Assembly (NCBI GenBank): GCA_027490225.1
Contig: JAIXYK010000017.1
Location: 103,816-167,815 of the forward strand
From: Bacteroidota bacterium
GTDB lineage: Bacteria > Bacteroidota > Bacteroidia > M30B66
Length of the DNA stretch: 64,000 nucleotides
Reading direction: 5' to 3'
Position 1 is the stretch's first letter. Every line of letters starts with the position of its first letter. The translations under genes were made by a program, and so were the position numbers. Positions 61,321 to 64,000 of the stretch are shown here, piece by piece. The notes below the pieces were generated by a model that searched no databases, was not told the origin of the DNA, and saw only the letters and a list, made by a program, of their open reading frames with translations.

Positions 61321-62082
61321 ATGAAAAGTGAACATAATTCTCTGGCTGAAGAGCTCGATGTAGAAAGACGTAAAGTCATGTTAAGTGCCATAATAGCAGG
61401 AATTCTCATTTTTATTTTATGGCTTATTTTGGGATTTGAAAATTATTTTGAATTAAATCTCAATTATTTTGGAGTTATTCCCAGAAAGCTCATTGGTCTT
61501 AGAGGAATACTTTTCGCTCCTTTATTACACGGCGATTACAAACACCTTGTTTCCAATAGCATTCCTTTATTTTTCTTGCTCACAGGAACACTTTATTTTT
61601 ACCGAGGACTTGGCTACAAAGTATTTCTGTTAATTTGGATATTTAGTGGAGTAGGAGTGTGGTGCATCGGTCGCGACAGCATTCACATTGGCGCCAGTGG
61701 TGTTGTCTACGGCTTAGCTGCGTTTCTTGCTATTAGCGGAATATTGAGAAACGACATTCGTTTGATGGCCATTTCTATGCTCACCATTTTTTTATACGGA
61801 GGAATGATTTGGGGCGTCTTACCGCTATTTCAACATGTTTCCTGGGAATCACATTTAATGGGAAGTTTAGTCGGTTTGTTTTGCGCTGTTTATTACAGAA
61901 AACAAGGTCCTCCGCAACGTCAATATGATTTAGAACCTGAAGAAGATGAAGAAGAAAGTGTGGAAGTTTTACCAGCAGAGCCGTTGAATGAAACCATTCA
62001 GCACCATACCGCGCATCCTAACTACATTATTATTTACAGGTATAAAAACAAAGAAGACGAGAATACCGAAACAAAAGCCTGA
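61321..62082 (+). CDS. Rhomboid-family intramembrane serine protease
   Basis: 253 aa from the ATG at 61321 (MKSEHNSLAEELDVERRK), preferred over 61222 and 61267 because a promoter for the divergent gene covers 61280-61287. About six transmembrane helices. Catalytic Ser in HIGASGVVYG (about 128) and His in WESHLMGSLVG (about 178); HGDYKHLVSN on the first loop is also typical. It cleaves membrane proteins inside the bilayer. A C-terminal acidic tail (EPEEDEEESVEVLP) of ~60 residues is extra. The ABC-F gene starts 20 bases downstream. Confidence 0.9.
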   Translation: MKSEHNSLAEELDVERRKVMLSAIIAGILIFILWLILGFENYFELNLNYFGVIPRKLIGLRGILFAPLLHGDYKHLVSNSIPLFFLLTGTLYFYRGLGYKVFLLIWIFSGVGVWCIGRDSIHIGASGVVYGLAAFLAISGILRNDIRLMAISMLTIFLYGGMIWGVLPLFQHVSWESHLMGSLVGLFCAVYYRKQGPPQRQYDLEPEEDEEESVEVLPAEPLNETIQHHTAHPNYIIIYRYKNKEDENTETKA

Positions 62083-62090
62083 TTTTATCT

Positions 62091-62098
62091 TAGTTTTG
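62091..62098 (+). promoter_or_regulatory. -7 box (TAGTTTTG) of the ABC-F gene
   Basis: Exact TAnnTTTG match, 4 bases before the GTG start at 62103. Confidence 0.5.
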
Positions 62099-62102
62099 CG
62101 CC

Positions 62103-63980
62103 GTGAATTATTTACAAGTCGATCGTCTCTCAAAATCCTTCGGCGAAAGGGTTTTATTTGAAAACATATCTTTTGGTCTGCAACAAGGTCAAAAAACTGC
62201 GCTGGTAGCCAAAAATGGAGCAGGAAAATCAACACTACTCCGCATCATGCAAGGGCTGGAAATTCCCGACAGTGGCGAAGTTACCTTTCGTAACGATATT
62301 TCAATTGCCTACCTCGACCAGCATCCGCCATTTGACCCGAAACTAACTGTTTTAGAAACCGTTTTTGCATGGAAAGAGCCGAAAATGCTCGCCATTCGTA
62401 AATACGAAGAAGCAATAGAACACCGCGATTTACATCCTACGCCCGAAAATGAGTTGGCATTGCAGGAAGCCATTGCGGGCGTAGAAGAACTTGAAGCCTG
62501 GGACACTGAAGCGAAAGTGAAAGAAGTATTGGGTAAGTTGAACATTCACTTTCTAGACCAGCCAATGGGCGAGCTTTCCGGTGGACAACGCAAACGTGTT
62601 TCGCTGGCAGCATTGCTCATTCGCGAACCCGATTTGGTATTGCTCGATGAGCCTACCAACCACTTGGATGTTGAAATGATTGAGTGGCTCGAAGGTTATT
62701 TGCAACAAAGCAACCTCACACTTTTAATGGTAACCCATGATAGGTATTTTCTGGATAATGTGTGCACCGACATTTTGGAGATAGACCGCAACAACGTATT
62801 TAAATACAAAGGCAACTATTCTTATTATTTAGAGAAGAAAGCAGCAGCATTGGCAGCATTTAACAGCGAGGTTGATAAGGCTAAAAATCTTTTCACAAAA
62901 GAGCTGGAATGGATGCGCCGCATGCCCAAAGCCCGCAGCACCAAAGCAAAATCAAGAATTGATGGCTTTTATGAGGTAAAAGAAAAAGCCAGTCAGCGCA
63001 TCATAAAAGAAGAAGTACAGCTTTCTGTAAAAATGAACCGCTTGGGTGGTAAAATTTTAGAACTCATAAAAATCTCCAAAGGCTACGGCGAAAAGACTTT
63101 CATTGAACCATTTACCTATACATTTATTAAAGGAGAGAAAATTGGAATCGTTGGTAAAAACGGTTGCGGAAAATCTACCTTGTTAAAAATGATCATGGGC
63201 GAACTCGCCCCAGATACGGGAAAAATAATCACCGGCGATACAGTTGTTTTTGGCTATTACTCGCAGGAGGGCATGAAACTCGCAGCCGACAAACGTGTAA
63301 TTGAGATTGTGAAAGATGTGGCTGAAGTTATTCCTTTGGCCGATGGTAGTAAACTTACCGCATCACAGTTTTTGCAGTTGTTTCTCTTTCCACCGGAAAT
63401 GCAATACACTTATGTTTCCAAATTAAGCGGAGGCGAAAAACGCAGGTTGTATTTGCTTACCGTGTTAATGAAAAATCCGAATTTCCTGATTCTCGATGAG
63501 CCCACAAACGACCTCGACATTCAAACCCTCAATATTTTGCAGGATTTCCTAGAGAAATTTGGAGGTTGCGTTATCATCGTTTCCCACGACAGGTTTTTCA
63601 TGGATACCCTTGCCGACCATTTGTTTGTATTCGAAGGCGATGGTATTATCCGCGACTATAACGGAAAGTACAACGATTACCGACAGGAGTTGGCCGAGAA
63701 GCAAAAAGTAACCTACAAACAGCCTGATAAGAAATCAGAAATTGTGGAAATAGAGGCCAAGCCAAAACCTAAAGTTAGTTTCAAAGAAACCCACGAGTTC
63801 AATACTATCGAAAAAGAAATTCCTCAATTAGAAATCAAAATCGGGGAGCTCACCAAAAAACTCAATGGCGGCGTTACTGACCATGTAGAATTACAAAAAA
63901 TAGCAGCAGAAATCTCGAAATACACGGAAGAACTAGAGCACAAAACATTGCGCTGGTTAGAGTTGAGCGAGAAGATGTAA
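62103..63980 (+). CDS. ABC-F family ATPase (Uup/EttA-like)
   Basis: 625 aa, GTG start at 62103 giving MNYLQVDRLSKSFGE. Two ABC cassettes: Walker A KNGAGKST (about 37-44), signature LSGGQRKRVSL, Walker B LVLLDEPTNHLD; second Walker A KNGCGKST (about 353), LSGGEKRRLYL and FLILDEPTNDLD. There are no transmembrane helices. The linker between cassettes and a C-terminal coiled coil (EKEIPQLEIKIGELTKKL) are as in Uup. ABC-F proteins bind the ribosome. A few give antibiotic resistance, but this looks like a housekeeping type. It ends 20 bases before the window edge. Confidence 0.95.
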   Translation: MNYLQVDRLSKSFGERVLFENISFGLQQGQKTALVAKNGAGKSTLLRIMQGLEIPDSGEVTFRNDISIAYLDQHPPFDPKLTVLETVFAWKEPKMLAIRKYEEAIEHRDLHPTPENELALQEAIAGVEELEAWDTEAKVKEVLGKLNIHFLDQPMGELSGGQRKRVSLAALLIREPDLVLLDEPTNHLDVEMIEWLEGYLQQSNLTLLMVTHDRYFLDNVCTDILEIDRNNVFKYKGNYSYYLEKKAAALAAFNSEVDKAKNLFTKELEWMRRMPKARSTKAKSRIDGFYEVKEKASQRIIKEEVQLSVKMNRLGGKILELIKISKGYGEKTFIEPFTYTFIKGEKIGIVGKNGCGKSTLLKMIMGELAPDTGKIITGDTVVFGYYSQEGMKLAADKRVIEIVKDVAEVIPLADGSKLTASQFLQLFLFPPEMQYTYVSKLSGGEKRRLYLLTVLMKNPNFLILDEPTNDLDIQTLNILQDFLEKFGGCVIIVSHDRFFMDTLADHLFVFEGDGIIRDYNGKYNDYRQELAEKQKVTYKQPDKKSEIVEIEAKPKPKVSFKETHEFNTIEKEIPQLEIKIGELTKKLNGGVTDHVELQKIAAEISKYTEELEHKTLRWLELSEKM

Positions 63981-64000
63981 ATCCACAATGCCTGCGGCTT

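Noticed and set aside
62103..63980. ABC-F protein as an antibiotic resistance determinant
   Set aside because: Length, linker and C-terminal coiled coil match housekeeping Uup-like members; no mobile context.

Overview
The window looks like a chromosomal segment of a low-GC member of the Bacteroidota (Bacteroidetes). The evidence is the promoter grammar (TAnnTTTG -7 boxes with little use of Shine-Dalgarno sites), secreted proteins with type IX secretion (T9SS) C-terminal sorting domains, FISUMP, choice-of-anchor-L and PorE-like TPR/PD40/OmpA proteins, a split transketolase, and a Bacteroidota-style cytochrome oxidase accessory cluster (two short subunit III proteins, subunit IV, SCO, DUF420). 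I cannot assign a genus. I saw no rRNA, tRNA, CRISPR array, prophage or intact insertion sequence.

Layout. 0-6.5 kb: 5' end of a VWA protein, transketolase N-terminal subunit, YchF, DUF808 membrane protein, FISUMP lipoprotein-like protein, a ParE-type toxin-antitoxin pair bracketed by 23-bp direct repeats at the start of a SCO gene, and YebC. 6.5-12.9 kb: a minus-strand run with a T9SS FG-GAP protein, Apt, an HhH protein, an AgcS symporter, an RmlD-like reductase and PspC. 13-20.5 kb: PruA, a frameshifted T9SS protein, a Crp-led four-gene operon, and a PKD/choice-of-anchor-L T9SS protein. 20.9-29.4 kb: DPP III-like peptidase, OstA-like protein, IlvE, a trypsin-like protease, and a Fur-STAS-PurA operon. 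29.5-35.3 kb: a stress block with an Xre/ParS-RES toxin-antitoxin pair, RelA/SpoT, PPK1 and SixA. 35.4-45.8 kb: DacB, AroC, AsmA, a PorE-like OmpA protein, a WD40 protein and HtpG. 46.9-50.2 kb: a secreted KatG divergent from OxyR. 50.6-54.8 kb: heme O synthase and oxidase subunit III/III/IV, SCO and DUF420 genes, without subunits I and II. 54.9-60 kb: envelope polysaccharide genes. 60-64 kb: metallophosphoesterase, rhomboid protease and an ABC-F ATPase.

How the genes work together. Three themes recur. One is stress physiology: OxyR/KatG, Fur, HtpG, Rsh/PPK1/SixA and two toxin-antitoxin modules. Another is the envelope and secretion: OstA, AsmA, DacB, PorE-like, a Wzi-like barrel, WecA-like and T9SS cargo. 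The third is respiration: two SCO copper chaperones and the oxidase accessory cluster. The rest is core metabolism.

The most unusual content is outside genes. At least seven degenerate copies of one structured intergenic repeat (GGGC...CCC stem ... GGGTCG...TTCGC) are present. There is a bipartite element with conserved spacing in two convergent intergenic regions. A 102-bp tandem array contains a perfect 19-bp inverted repeat, and a CTCTGTG repeat lies near 18.1 kb. Several promoters end only 4-7 bases before the start codon, which suggests leaderless mRNAs. I did not find a clearly new multi-gene system. The best leads are the toxin-antitoxin module between direct repeats, the SixA-PPK1 pairing and the repeat families.
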